A DNA stretch of 64,000 nt from Lineus longissimus (Eukaryota; Nemertea; Pilidiophora; Heteronemertea; Lineidae): assembly GCF_910592395.1 (NCBI RefSeq), contig NC_088313.1, positions 870,501-934,500 on the forward strand, written 5' to 3'. Numbering within the stretch: position 1 is the stretch's first letter; each line of letters opens with the position of its first letter. The notes below the pieces were generated by a model. It was not told the DNA's origin and made no database searches. It saw nothing but the letters and a program-made list of their open reading frames with translations. This document shows positions 33,757 through 46,133 of the stretch, in pieces. The translations under genes and the position numbers were made by a program.

Positions 33757-34329
33757 GCTTTAAAATGTAATATTCTTTCAGACGAGCCGGTGGGAATTGG
33801 GTGATAACAAACCTGTCTTGCTCGCGGAATTGATAGTCTGACAGGATAATTTTCTGGGAACCAATCAAGAGTATAGATTATATGGCCACTCGATCATCAA
33901 ACCGCCCTCACGAGGGTTGAAGTTCGAAGTCTCCAAACGAAATTATATATATTTGCAATTTGATAGCGTGACAAAGCCCCTCGGCTTTTGCTTTGCGCTG
34001 TCAAATTCGCTCTGCGAATCATTGAAAATCGTAGGTTCATGCCCAATACAATGTACTTTTAATCATACATCGCAATAGTCAGAAACAGACAGCGTGCACG
34101 AGCGACTATTGCCATAACTCATCATCATGAGATATCACATTCCATCCGCCAACGGCAACGAGGAGTTGGTGATCCAATCCACTATAGCTGTCCGACCATT
34201 GCCAAGCCCATGTCAGCATCAGTCATGCCAAATTTCCCATAATCACCAACCAATCAAAGGCCAATTACGCGGGAGTTTTCAACCAAGACTCTTGCCACAT
34301 TGTGTCAGTCTAACTTGCACGTCACAATA

Positions 34330-34695
34330 CACTAGTAGGTCGCTTTATCCGACTTCTTAACGATTTCTCTAACTTTTCCCTGATTTATCCGACAAAAGTC
34401 CGACATTGTCTGACGTTTTCCTGAAAGGTCGGATTTGTAAAAACCTCTGCAAAATACCAGGGCTTCCCAAAAAGGGCACTAAACTTCAAAGGCCTTTGTT
34501 AGAGCGACACTAAGTGTGAATACTACCTCAGTAACCCCATTCAACATAGGCCTTTCATCTTTAATGTCCTATTTTGGGAAGCCCCAGTATTTTTCAGTTT
34601 TTTTTAGAAATCCGACCTTTTAGGGAAAAGATGTCGGACTCTTGTCGGATAAATCAGGAAAAGGTTAGAAAAATCGTTAAGCCTCCTACTTGTGA
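34330..34695. mobile_element. FB foldback element, two-arm copy
   Basis: Left arm CACTAGTAGG...TTATCCGACAAAAGTCCGAC...CAGGGCTTCCC is the reverse complement of right arm GGGAAGCCCCAGTA...GATGTCGGACTCTTGTCGGA...CCTCCTACTTGTG. Arms are about 150 bp with a spacer of about 50 bp. Non-coding. Confidence 0.88.
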
Positions 34696-35309
34696 TACAT
34701 GAACTTGAGTGTTGAGGTCGAAAATCAAGTGGAGATTCTTAAAAGGTTCTTATAGTTAAGATCTGAAGCTTGGAACGAATGTCGTGTAAATGTACACGAA
34801 CCTGCAGAAAATAATAATTCAGAATCTTATAAGAATGCTATCAGAAGTTTCGGCCTGGGTGCACAGTTGGCCTAGGTTTGTGATCGGTCGACATCGATAT
34901 AGAAGTTATCAAATATCGGCCTGTTAGATTCCGGCGTCACTGAGCAGATGTATTGTCTGTAAGGGAATTATTATGGACCAGTTGTCAATTCCTTAGCTGG
35001 ATGTCGAGCGTGACAAATTTCATACGAGTGCTTTTGATGTGGAGGAGTGAATTGCCAAGGCTAGCGCATTCAGGTGTTAATAAGAAACGCCGACAGAGTA
35101 TTGTATCCTCAGAAGAAGGTTTGCATTACTTAGTATTCATTCATCATTTGATAGAGTCTAAAACATTCATTATTCAACAGATTCGTCTCCGAGATCTCAC
35201 CAAGCAATGTTATCTACTGACTGCTGACGGTGATAAGCTATTACTACAATTAGTATATTGATCACGTTCACTGCACACAGCATACGTTGGTCCGTAATGC
35301 TAAAATGCG

Positions 35310-35560
35310 CATCACGTTTACTTGCCTTTGCCGGTTCACGCACATCGACCCCCATAAATGAATTCCGTGGGGGTTGATATTATCATGATCAACCCGGATA
35401 ACCCTTTGATAAGACAGCAGAACAATGGGATATATGGGCCTAAAGGTGCGAGCGGGCTTTGTTTGAAGACAATAGACTGTGTATTGGGCTCGGCATTCAT
35501 TCCTTTAACTGTGAGGCAAGGTCTAACGTGTTGTATCCTTTGATTTGGAACACAATCTTA
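35310..35560 (+). mobile_element. Family Z dispersed element, near-complete copy
   Basis: Blocks in order are TTGCCTTTGCC, ATCGACCCCCATAAATGAAT, ACCCTTTGATAAGACAG, GGCCTAAAGGTGCGAGCGGG, CTTTGTTTGAAGACAATAGA and GTGTATTGGGCT. Inverted copies with the same block order lie at 26.6, 36.7, 49.3 and 56.7 kb. No coding capacity. Confidence 0.75.
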
Positions 35561-36665
35561 ACAGTTCGGCAACGCCTTTTCCTATCAAGACGTGCCCTTG
35601 ATTGCAGATTGAGTGAAATTGCAATACTGCTGTGGTTTATAACCTGCTCTCAGTCAAAGAAATCGCTTACATAACAAGCATAGCCCCCGGAGGAACGTAA
35701 TCACTACGTGAAAGAGATTGCTAGAAACAATACAATGGTCTTTTGGTCAAATAATCCGACAACCGAACCAAGGAATGATATCGAAATAGATATCAATTTA
35801 CTTGTTGGATGAGGCCAAGTTACGAGCATTCAGAGACTCTAAGCTTTTTCCTATAATGCTCTGTGAAGCTTAGTCTGCGTACGCGGAAGTCGATAATTGG
35901 CGGTTTCAAATGACAGCACTTTCGCAGAACAAAGACCCGACAGAATATAATCGTTATGTGGCAGAGTTTGTGATCGTGAACAATGCATAGATGATGTTAT
36001 CTCGTCTCTTGACTTAATTCTTTTATCGCCCAAGGAGAACTGTAACCTTAGGCTAACGTAGTCCATAGAAACCTGTACTGAGGTCGACAATATGGAGATT
36101 ATTATATTGGTTTACTTTCTTATATACACATTATTTGGTAACTTTAGCCTAGAGACGCCACTTAAGCCATAATCTGATTAAAAATACTGTAAATTTTGTG
36201 AATTCACATGTATTCTTGAGTTACGACAGCTTCTGGTTTCGATTTCTCACCCAACATGTCTAAACGAGAGGATTGGCTTTTGAAGAACACCCGTAGCCAT
36301 ATTCGCAGCAGTTACAGTGGAGAGAAGAGTGATTAACATGTTTAACAATTTGTATAAAGAAAAATTGTTGAAACTCATCAGTGTTCATGATCAATCTCAT
36401 AGAAAAAAATCAAAATATATGCGCAGTTTGATTAACAAAATACTAGAAAGAATGGTCCTGTTTAGGATCGATTCCCGCTGCTTCGATGGCACATCGCTGG
36501 CACATCGCAATCATTATGAGGATTTTTCTTTTCTTTCTGAAGCATGCAATGCAATGAATTATCGATCAGGTGGGGAAGTTGTCTTAAAGCAAAAACGTTC
36601 TCTGCTTGATCGTTCAGCCTGCCCCTACTTACCGTAGACGTCATCTAGCAGCTAAAATAAATCAG
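35561..36665. other. Intron stretch without recognised element
   Basis: A 106-codon frame at 36317-36637 (+) opens inside AT-rich sequence and has no recognisable domain. No repeat family was identified. Confidence 0.4.
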
Positions 36666-36669
36666 GCAT

Positions 36670-36815
36670 AGCCCAATAATACCCGGTCAGTTGTCTTTGA
36701 GCAAAGCGCGCCTAGGCCTTAGTTCTCATTGACATTGTTCTACTGTCTTATCACAGGGTTTGGAGGACAAATTTTGACAACATCGACCCGTAAGAAGCAG
36801 TTTGAATGGGGGTTG
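36670..36815 (-). mobile_element. Family Z dispersed element, diverged copy
   Basis: CCCAATAATACCCGGTCAGT then TGTCTTTGAGCAAAGC, GGCCTTAGTT, ACTGTCTTATCACAGGGTTT and CATCGACCCGTA follow the inverted Z order with many changes. Confidence 0.65.
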
Positions 36816-38125
36816 ATTGGTCTCAAACAGCAAGGCAGATAAACATAATGATCAGCTCTGACAATGTCGCATGGACTTTATCAGCACTTCATCCCATCAA
36901 ACACTAAAACTCGTCGTCTGATTTGTTCTCACCCAATCAAGCGAACACCGAATCTCTTGGCCACAACCTCATCGAATGACGATGGCACTCTGCTCTCCAT
37001 GGACATGGAAATTCAATTTTGAGTGAAATTAGTTTTTGCCGCTTCATGATCCGGATTCCACTCTCGCGTTTCTGTATTTTTAGCGACAGGGTAATTACGG
37101 GTGAAGAAGCCCAATCGGGTGATTGACTAGATTACTAATCATGACTTGATCTAGAAAAGCTTGAATAACAAATTTGATTACTGCTTCGAAATAAAGAGAA
37201 AACTTAGCCGATATTATCACTTCGTCGGCTTCTCATTCTAAATATACATTGTAGCTTGAATTGCATTTCGAAATTGGTGTTGTTTTTTATCATCGAGCCG
37301 GAAAGAAGACATCGTACAATCACGCCAGTCGGTGCACTTTCCCCTTGTCGACTTCTATTGATTCGTGCAAGATGATGAGAAATGTTGCACACCGAAACTG
37401 CCAACTGCCAGATACCCTTCTAAGACATTGTAAAAGGCACAATGATGTTGAAGGCCCTTTTAAACTTTTCCCTTGAATCGTTTTTCCGTTGTCTGTCTTT
37501 CCCCTTGCAAATGAGAACATGGTTTGGGCGGGGAAAGCCAAGGTGCGTGGACACTTTAAAATTTTTCTGCACCAATCGGCCCCCTAATTCGCTCTGTCCC
37601 GTCGTAGATTCATTCGCACCCATACCTTTTAAGGTCTTTCACTCTCAAGTCCCTCATCCAAAGGGACACATCTCGCGTCACCCATTTCTACTTTTACTTC
37701 AAGGAACTGTTTGCTAACCTCCGGCCGTATGGAAAAGACATGAAAAAGGCATTGCATTCTGTCATCATCGGACGCTACATCCTTTTCTTTGGCTCGTCAG
37801 GCCATTTGGCTAATTTGAAAGAACACTAGTAAAAGCTTCGGTCTCCATACATGAAGACGGATAATTTCCTGTGGCATATAGCAACTGTATTGTTTGCCCT
37901 TTTTCAAATGGCTTTCATTGCCATTGATTCCAGCCAGTATGTCATATTTCCATCAGGTTAAAAATAGATGACTGTTTTCAAGAGATGATATCATACACTG
38001 TTTACCTTTTCGCATTCACTTCGCTGTTTTCTACTTTTTTCGGTCAAGCGGCGAACATAGACCTCGGTTATTGAATATTGTAGGAGTTAAGTTAGTTTAA
38101 TTAACGCCAGCGTTACTGTCACACC
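36816..38125. other. Intron stretch without recognised element
   Basis: Several short overlapping frames on both strands (37204-37717) have no family resemblance. No repeat recognised. Confidence 0.4.
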
Positions 38126-38129
38126 TTCT

Positions 38130-38485
38130 AACTCGCTTTCCTGCTTCATCCGATAAAAGTCCGACATTGTCCGACGTTTCTCTGAAAGGTTGGATTTCTA
38201 GAAAACCCGTGAAAAATATCAGGGCTTCACAAAATAGGGCATTGAGGTGACCTGATTGTGTGAGGTTATTTGTACTCACATAATCTGAGTGTTTGGCTCA
38301 CACCTTATCAACCCCATTCAACATTGGCCATTGATCTTTAATGCCCTATTTTGGGAAGCCCTGGTATTTTACACAGGTTTCTAGAAATCAGACCTTTCAG
38401 TGAAAAGTCGGACAATGTCGGACTTTTTTTGTCGGATAAATCAGGAAAAATTACAGAAACCGCTCTGAAGTCGGAAAAATCCATT
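38130..38485. mobile_element. FB foldback element, second two-arm copy
   Basis: Left arm ATCCGATAAAAGTCCGACAT...CAGGGCTTCAC pairs with right arm GGGAAGCCCTGG...GACAATGTCGGACTTTTTTT...GTCGGATAAATCAGG. The spacer between the arms resembles that of the 34.4-kb copy (CAACCCCATTCAACAT). Confidence 0.87.
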
Positions 38486-41400
38486 TACTATTGTACGATA
38501 TTCACCGCTCCAGGCGGCGACTGGTTGCCGTGATTGTCGTCTGTATTAGTCAGCAGAAAATAAGCATCGCAGCAGCGTCGTAAATCAGACGAAACCGGTA
38601 TCTACTTTGCCCCGAGGAATCTAGTTACGAAGGATTCTTTAAAACGCTAGCCTTTCATTAAGTTTTGCTTGGACCTGGTATCTATATTGGTGCCTGAGGT
38701 GTATTATGAAGACGATTTCAGGACGCCTTTGTCAAGATATTATCTCTTAGTGAAATTTTGTTAGAAGAATGATAAATGAAGCAAACGGTCTAACTGATGA
38801 TATTTTAACTATGTAGATGTTTTCTTATGTCCTCGGTGATAATTGCAAAAGAAACATTATTTGCAGGCAAGAAAAAATGATATGCATGCGGCATTGAACT
38901 GAAGATAAGAGGTTGAGTCCACTTTGCCGTAGGATCGTGATTGAACGAGTTGGTGTGTATCAACTGGTTTTATAACCTGTAAGATCCAATAACAATTGAT
39001 GAATATGAAAATAGAAAAGGCACAGGCATGAAAAAAGAAACGAGAGAAAGAAATGTGTACTTGTTAATTAGGAAGTCTTATCCTATTGTTGGTCTTGTTG
39101 CTTCAAAGTTTATTTCACTTCATCAACTGGGGCCCATTAAATCGTCGAACTGCCACCAAAAGAGAAAATGAATAAAGACTGTAATTTAGGGCCGACATTA
39201 GTGTTTCTAATTAAGCCAATTCGGGAGAACTTTCCAATAAATTTCTTCTAATTTCTAATTTGAACTCTGATAAAATTGCACTGGTTTTTGTTCATGAAAA
39301 TGTTCTTCACTGAACCAAGGAGAATGGCTTTCTTGATATTGGATGTTGATTTTTTCGATCGAGAAAATCTGCAAAACACCTCATTGAACCATATTGCGGG
39401 TCATGTTGTCCACAAGTTCATCGGTCGAAATCGAGCTTACTGTGCGCCGGACTTGAGAGGAAATGAGAGGGCATATTTTTAGGGCGTTGAAAATGTGAAA
39501 AGTCGGCTAAAGTGCTGGTCGTGAGAAGATCTTAAGATACTAAGAATCTTCTCTCGACCTGAATGGTGGGCACGCCACTCGAGGTTAATGCACCTGAAAC
39601 CCCAGGAGTCTCATTCCACGAACTTTGCCAGTCGAGTGTCACCCTTCCTGCTTTGACTGATCTCTGCAATCATGGTCGGGTGATGAACGGCTTTGATGTT
39701 TGGCGTAACATATTGAGGCATAGAAACTTTAAACTCAGACATTTCTTATACATTTACACCTTTGCTAACTCAGGCATCTCATATATATCTTTCACACTTT
39801 TTGCTCCAGCCGAGAGTACCAAAGTGGGTAATACGATAACTCCCTGACTGATGTCTTTAAAGTCGCCTCGAGCAATCTTCTGTGATATAGTATCTCGAAG
39901 AAACTTTTAAAAAGCCGTATGAGGTGACCTTATTGGTCACATTTATTGATAATCAGTTTGCTTCCGCTTGCATTACATCATTTCCTAGGTACCCAACTCC
40001 CAGGTTAAAACGTTGACCCTGTTTCAATCCAGCTACTTCACATAATGGAGACGATCACCTGACACTTTCTTCTTTCAAAAACGTCGCGATCACAATTAGC
40101 TCTGAATGTTCGAATCCAGATTTCATTTAGCAGTGTGTCAGTTCGTCCATAGTGATTTTCAAACATTCTAAATGGCTCATTCAAACTCCCATGTCGCTAA
40201 AAACTTTCACCTCGTATTGTAATAGCTGTCAAGGGTTGAGATATTGAGTTGTATAATGATCCCATTCGTGTTCCACTTTGACTGTAACGCTATCTACTTG
40301 CGGAAGCATCCGTCAACGGTTCATATAAAAACTAATCAAAATGACACGTTATGGCAAGGAAACGCACTGAAATGAATCGTACCATGCAGCAATTCAGGAA
40401 ACGCCGATGGCATAGCGTCTATGCTGGACAATAACACTTAATTCATGCTTTTTCCGTCCGTCAACCTCATCTATTGATTGATGTTTAGAAATCGTGTCTT
40501 GTATTGTCTGACGTGTTATTTGCGCTTAAGTTAATAAGATTTCTGTCGTCCGAAAACTGAATGGTTTCTACACGAACAAATAGCCAGCTGTAAAATGTCA
40601 GGCTATTCCGATTTTAAATCCGACTGGACCGTGTGGCCAGTTACTCGTATCGACAAAATAGTCCCTGCTAGACTTCAAAGGGATCAAGACATCATTTTAG
40701 CATTTATAACTAAGCATCGCCTACTGATTGAATATATTACGGGCCCAACTCAACTCGTTATGGCCGTATGACTACGTGATTGCAATAATAGTACGCGATC
40801 ACTAGTTATAGCAACACTATATAAGCGCGTTCGCCTTTTATATTGTTGGTTTCAGTGGCCAGGAGCTACTCAAGGATTAAATCAAATCTAATTAGCTCAT
40901 TAAATCACTTCCTGATTGTAAGATCCCAATTAAGATCTTGATGTTCGATTCATTTGGCAGTTGATCAAAATAGAGTATGAGTTACTTGCTGAACTTTAAG
41001 ACAAAATACCCTGTAATAGCCGAGGCCAAAGCTTCTTTAACAGCGAGTTGAGAAGCAAAATGACGTTAACGTAATGTTAAAAGTCTTTATCCGTATTGAC
41101 AACATCCATATAGCATAATTTCCATCCACTGGCTTATGTCCGGATGGGCGCCGCTCTGTCGACTAATGAAATAAAGGCCTTGTCAAATACAGATCGATTG
41201 GCATTTCATTAGGAGGAGAAAATCTCAGTAAAATCACGGTAAATGACAAAGCGCGTATTCAGACTTGGCGGAGAGAGCGAAGGGTTATTTTCAACGGTTG
41301 ATGGGTGATTATGATGAAGGTTAAGCTGGAGCAATTACCCCATCAATAATAAAAAGTGAGGTGATAATATTCGAGTTCAGGTTTTACAGATGTTAATGTA

Positions 41401-41935
41401 GGATAATTTCACTTGGCAGCTTGCTTTTTCTTCGCCGTAAAAGCATCCTAACCACGAACCAACAGATAAACAGATAAACAGAATAAGAAATAAAATACAA
41501 AGCAACGTCAAACGATAAATATACCATAATGCATTGATATTAATTAGGTTTTAGTATGTTACTTAATACATATACCTCTTTCAGAGGTTTAAAACCTACA
41601 CCCACTACATCTAGCCAACTTCGTCGGATATCGATAAAGCTTCACCATTCATGAAAGAAAACAGCCAGCAGGTAGGCCTATTGACGCGTAGGGCCTAATA
41701 AAACGTCTTCAGCTGATTATATCGACTGTCAAGAAAGGCATAAATGTCAGGTCAAACTGAAAAATGAAACGCCATTCCCACCACAATGAAACCGAGAAAG
41801 CGATGACGGATAAACTGAAGCATGATTCAATATATTCTACTTCTTGGAGACCTTGGTATTTTGATACGGTGATGTTCTAGGGTAGTCTTCTTCAACGGAA
41901 CGAGTTTGAGGCCAAAAAACGCTAATAAAAAATTA
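38486..41935. other. Intron stretch without recognised element
   Basis: About 3.4 kb with no shared repeat and no coding exon that I could support. Confidence 0.4.
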
Positions 41936-41937
41936 AA

Positions 41938-42360
41938 AATATTCCGCGAGCGGGTTCGAACTCGGAACTCACGCCACTTGATCATTGCCGTCTTACCAAC
42001 TATGCCATGAAGCTGTTGTTGTGAATGGACATATTTTTCAGTATTTCTTTTCACGTACAAGCTTGGCAGAATGGCGTCTTTTGTGCCATCTGTACCATAT
42101 TTCAAATTGGCCTTTAAAATTTGCCCTTTTACAATATTGTAAAAGAGAATTCATAAGATACATAATCAGGAGATGAACATGACACCCTGTGATGATTATA
42201 GGAGCACGCAGCTATTTTTCGAGTTTTAAAGATGCAAAACAATTTCCCGCTTTGCTAGTATTAAAACCATGCGTGTATTGACGAATTGTCTGATGAGGTG
42301 GCAATATTCGCGCGAGTTATAGTAAGACGTATGAACTGATGCTCATATCTGTGCTAGTAG
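41938..42360 (-). mobile_element. Element T, copy 3 (truncated, minus strand)
   Basis: Reverse-complement match to the right two-thirds of copies 1 and 2, from the tRNA-like module (41945-42014) through AGGAGATGAACATGACACCC to TTTGCTAGTATTAAAACCAT. Both terminal inverted repeats are missing. Confidence 0.8.
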
Positions 42361-42795
42361 TCTTGATTGTTTCTAGATAATCTGGTTTAGGTCATTAATC
42401 CATATGATGATACGCCCAATGGTTTAATAGATCATGAATAATTCTACCTTACCCCTCTAGGGGAATACAACATAAAGTTAATTTCAGCAAAGTGATTCCT
42501 TGAACGTAACAGCTTTATGAATATTTCAAAACAAAGGTAATCAAATTGTCCAACTAATAGCTGTAATTTACTCAACGAAGTCAATAAAGTGGAGAACATA
42601 GAGAGTATACAGTTTTTCAATCTTTGCCCAGGAGAATGTTATGGTAAAGTTTGTTGTCAATGAAACCTCATAGCAGCCAGATGGTCCCAATAATGACTCT
42701 CATATACTAAATGAAGTTAATAAAATACACAACTTTACAAACGGTGCCAATATTCCCCAATATTTACCCTATTGGAGAGCGTGATGAGAAAGTTT
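42361..42795. other. Intron stretch without recognised element
   Basis: AT-rich, nothing recognised. Confidence 0.4.
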
Positions 42796-42799
42796 GTAC

Positions 42800-42895
42800 T
42801 TTTAAGAAATCCGACCTTTCAGGGAAAAGTCGGATTATGTACTTCTGTCCGATAATTAGGAAAATGTTAGAGAATCTGTTGAGATTCTCCTTGTA
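42800..42895 (+). mobile_element. FB element remnant
   Basis: AAATCCGACCTTTCAGGGAA then AAGTCGGATTATGTAC, GTCCGATAATTAGGAAAATG and TTAGAGAATC match one FB arm with divergence. Confidence 0.65.
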
Positions 42896-44045
42896 CTGGT
42901 GTACGTTGCTCCCATTTATCAATTTGCGATGACCTTGACCTCATGTGCGGCTGTAATAAATCAGAATTGCAAACATCGGCGGTGCATGAATTTGTCGCGG
43001 ATTCTGTCAGTGGCAATTCGCTTGACACATCCTCATGTAATCAGCTTATTTCTTTAGCATTTTCGAAGAGCCCTAAACATGATAATGTAACATAAACATC
43101 AATGAGATAAACCTGGTACTCTCCTTTGATAGCCTGTACTGATAACAAAGCTTTTTGTTTTGCTGTTTGTGTTATTCTATCTGTTTCTCTAACATTTGTC
43201 GAACAGGCTGCACAATCATGGCCGTTCCGGGTTTTAAGTCAACTGATCCCAAAGCTATTGGTTGCATGTCTAATCAATTGTCGAAGCATCTGGCGTACGG
43301 CTTCCATTTTATTGTTTGGCTGATCGTGTTTTCAACCTTGCGAGTAACAACAGCCTTATCCAATCCGAAACGAATAAAGATGAAACGATTTTATGGCATC
43401 GAGCTCAGAATAGCTAAGTTTCAGCCATTCACGAATGGTTCAAACGTAAAACTAGTTCAATATCTTTTTTTAAATAGTGCGGGAAAAATTGACATCCGTT
43501 CAACTCAACGTTATAAGAAACGTCAAAATGCATTATCTACTTGGGAAACGATCTATGGTCAATGGCCCGAGACCAGGAAGAAACCCTTAGTAATACCCAT
43601 TGAGAGTTCGAAAGGTAAAAAATAAACTGGGCAGGTGTAGTGCAGAAGTGGCACCTGCAATCAAAGCAGAGAAAAACATTCTATTGGACTTGCACTAGTT
43701 TATGGCCATCTGGGAAATAACCCAATTGGTCATGCGTCCGATAAATCTCGATTCATCTTTTTGCTGCTTTCTTTCATTTGCTTCATCAACCAACGACAAG
43801 GCAACGATGATTGACTGTGCGGAGGGGACACCAAAAGTAGCTGCTGGTCGGCGATGGTAATTAATTATCGGGTAGGAGGAACATGACTTGAAGTCACATC
43901 GTCTACGGTCCTATACAGCTCTGTGATTTAGATTCGTCATTTTCTTTTAATACCAAGCTCTAGGTAGCAATATCCGTTTCGTACTACGTCAAGGGCTACT
44001 AGGTACTCTGGAAATCCGGTAGACAATGGGTAATATAGATGAGCA
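42896..44045. other. Intron stretch with an unexplained 156-codon frame
   Basis: A plus-strand frame at 43155-43625 is long for this base composition. It shows no recognisable domain, splice structure or codon pattern to support a gene, and it begins with a TTG. No repeat recognised. Confidence 0.35.
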
Positions 44046-44049
44046 AGTG

Positions 44050-44432
44050 TGTTTCAGACAGATCTGGCCAAAGGAACTTGGCTAACCTCTTGTCACTAAA
44101 TTGTCATAGCGTGATCACAAAGAGTAATGTTACACAGCCCAGGGCAGTCGGTCTTGACCGGTGTGACAGCGGATATAGTCCCCCTGGAGTCATAGTCCGG
44201 TAGCATTGTATTTGACCAATTAAGCAGCATGATCTATTGTACCGCTAACCCTAACCAAAACATTTAGCAATGCGGGTTATTGTTACACGGACTATCAGCC
44301 CTAGGACTACTATCCCTGCCACACCGGCGTTTAGTTGACACGTTGAAAGAGCATTGGTTAGGCTACCCTAAGGATAATTTAGTGTTGTGAAACACCACTA
44401 CCTTTCGTAATGTGATCTAGTCTCATTTACCA
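44050..44432 (-). mobile_element. Family A dispersed element, copy 4, split by an M insertion
   Basis: The left part (CAGACAGATCTGGCCAAAGG, CTTGGCTAACC) and right part (TTTAGTTGACACGTTGAAAG, CACCACTACCTTTCG) are the inverted ends of family A. The middle is occupied by the 44157-44327 insertion. Confidence 0.7.
44157..44327 (+). mobile_element. MITE M, copy 1, nested in family A
   Basis: About 170 bp with edges ACCGGTGTGACAGCGGATAT and CTATCCCTGCCACACCGG. The terminal inverted repeat is about 20-25 bases and imperfect. Nearly identical in reverse orientation to 51238-51409. Non-coding; includes GCTAACCCTAACC. Confidence 0.88.
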
Positions 44433-46000
44433 GTTTAACTATGAAAGTACACGGCAATCACCATGAAATCTTTCACTTGGGGCGCAGGTCTAGTACAACT
44501 TACCCTCTAGGGTAACATGAATCCGATTTAAAACCCACAGTTACTCAGTGGTTCGCGAAAGTCGGCCATAAAATCGCAACTTTATGAATATTTTACTACC
44601 AAAGGCAATAGATCAGCTTACAAATGGTTGCATCATACTATTTCAACTCGTCGAGAATCTGAGGTGAGGGTATAGTGTCAGTCTGTTAATGTCACTTCGA
44701 AACTCCCGAGAGACATTCGATATCATGAAGCGCTGATGGGAAATGCGTCACTGGCACACATTGACCCCTGAATACAAGTATATATCAATAAAAGCGAAGT
44801 TGTAACGGTCTGGTGATCATAAACGAGTACCCGGGACGACCCTTCCCTGTCCTGGCTTCTGCCAACGATGCGGCCAAAGTCAGTCTCGCGGACAAAGAGC
44901 TTAAAATACGGGCTACACCCTGTGATGGAGTCAGTGATCCACTGAGAATCCTTTTACATGATGAAAATGACAGCAATATGGACTCACTGCAGTACGACGA
45001 GCTGGTTAGGCTCCTTAGGAATTCATTTAAATGACAAGAGTATCTCTCCTTACACGAAAAGACACGATTTTTCAGATCTGATCTGTCAGCCCTCAGCCCT
45101 AATTCGGCATGAGCCTTTAGGCGTGTTCCTGACATAGGTCCTTCGTATAATAGTCCTTCAAAGTCAGAAAAACATATATATATAAGTCTTCTGTGGGTAC
45201 AAAGGGTAGAAACGCCTTATCTAGCGAATAGTCACTCGATGGCATAAATCAAGTTTGCCATTGTCAACTCCAGAATGAAGAAAGGCCAAATGGGTATTAT
45301 CTTCCCCTGCCTTCGACAGCAGAGGATTAACGCTTGCTAAAAAATTGATTTCTCCAAGCTAATACCTCAATCGATACATGTTACAAGATACCACGAACAT
45401 GACTTTTTAGCCCCGACATTTTTAAAATTTCTCTTGGGAAATCAAAGGGCTCATGTCAAACAGGTTTCTTTACCAAACAGCTAGCTGGGTCTTAAAGACT
45501 GCCAACTCATCCCCAAGATTCAGTCCCATGAAAGTGATGTGGTCTGCCGATGACAAGTGTTAGACATTTCATCAATTAGCAAAGGTTGCCTGGGCGATTG
45601 GTCTGGAATAATAGGTGCGATCATCGCCGATAAATCAACATTTCCCAATGGTTTTCGATATCGTCCATCATTGGTACCATTAGACATGTTAGAGTAGCAG
45701 TTGCCACTATGACCTGCTCGGCGTGATATTTCCTCCATTGCGTGATCCCAAGTACGCCTCTTCGATTATCCTGATGACCACACATGGACAAGCATGATGT
45801 ATGGTAACTTTGTCTTGCAATTACGGTTATCGAAGACAATCTCAAGTGTTTGGCCACCTGGCTTTGTCACGATATTCCTTGTAGGCTCGTACAATTATGG
45901 CTTTGTCCTCACATAGGACATGAACTCCGAAGAGACGGGTTCGTTGTACGTTTATGGATATCTATAGTGTTTTTTTCATATCGTTCTGGCCAGAGGTATC
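44433..46000. other. Intron stretch with one protein-like short frame
   Basis: The plus frame 44813-45034 (73 codons from a GTG) is noted as a finding. No known domain, and no repeat recognised. Confidence 0.35.
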
Positions 46001-46009
46001 GAGTTGAAC

Positions 46010-46133
46010 TCGAATGTGACCAGATCACATTTACCAAAAGACAGTGGTGTTGCACAACACTAGATTATCCTCAGAGTAGGCCTGACCAATGCTCTTCACG
46101 GTGTCAACTAAAGCCGGTCAACTATGACACCGT
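46010..46133 (+). mobile_element. Family A dispersed element, copy 5
   Basis: Very close to copy 3: GAATGTGACCAGATCACATT, CACAACACTAGATTATCCTC, then GTAGGCCTGACCAATGCTCT and AACTATGACACCGTG. No insertion. Confidence 0.8.

Noticed and set aside
43155-43625. 156-codon plus-strand frame
   Set aside because: Starts at TTG and has no family resemblance, splice context or repeat support; probably chance in the receptor intron.
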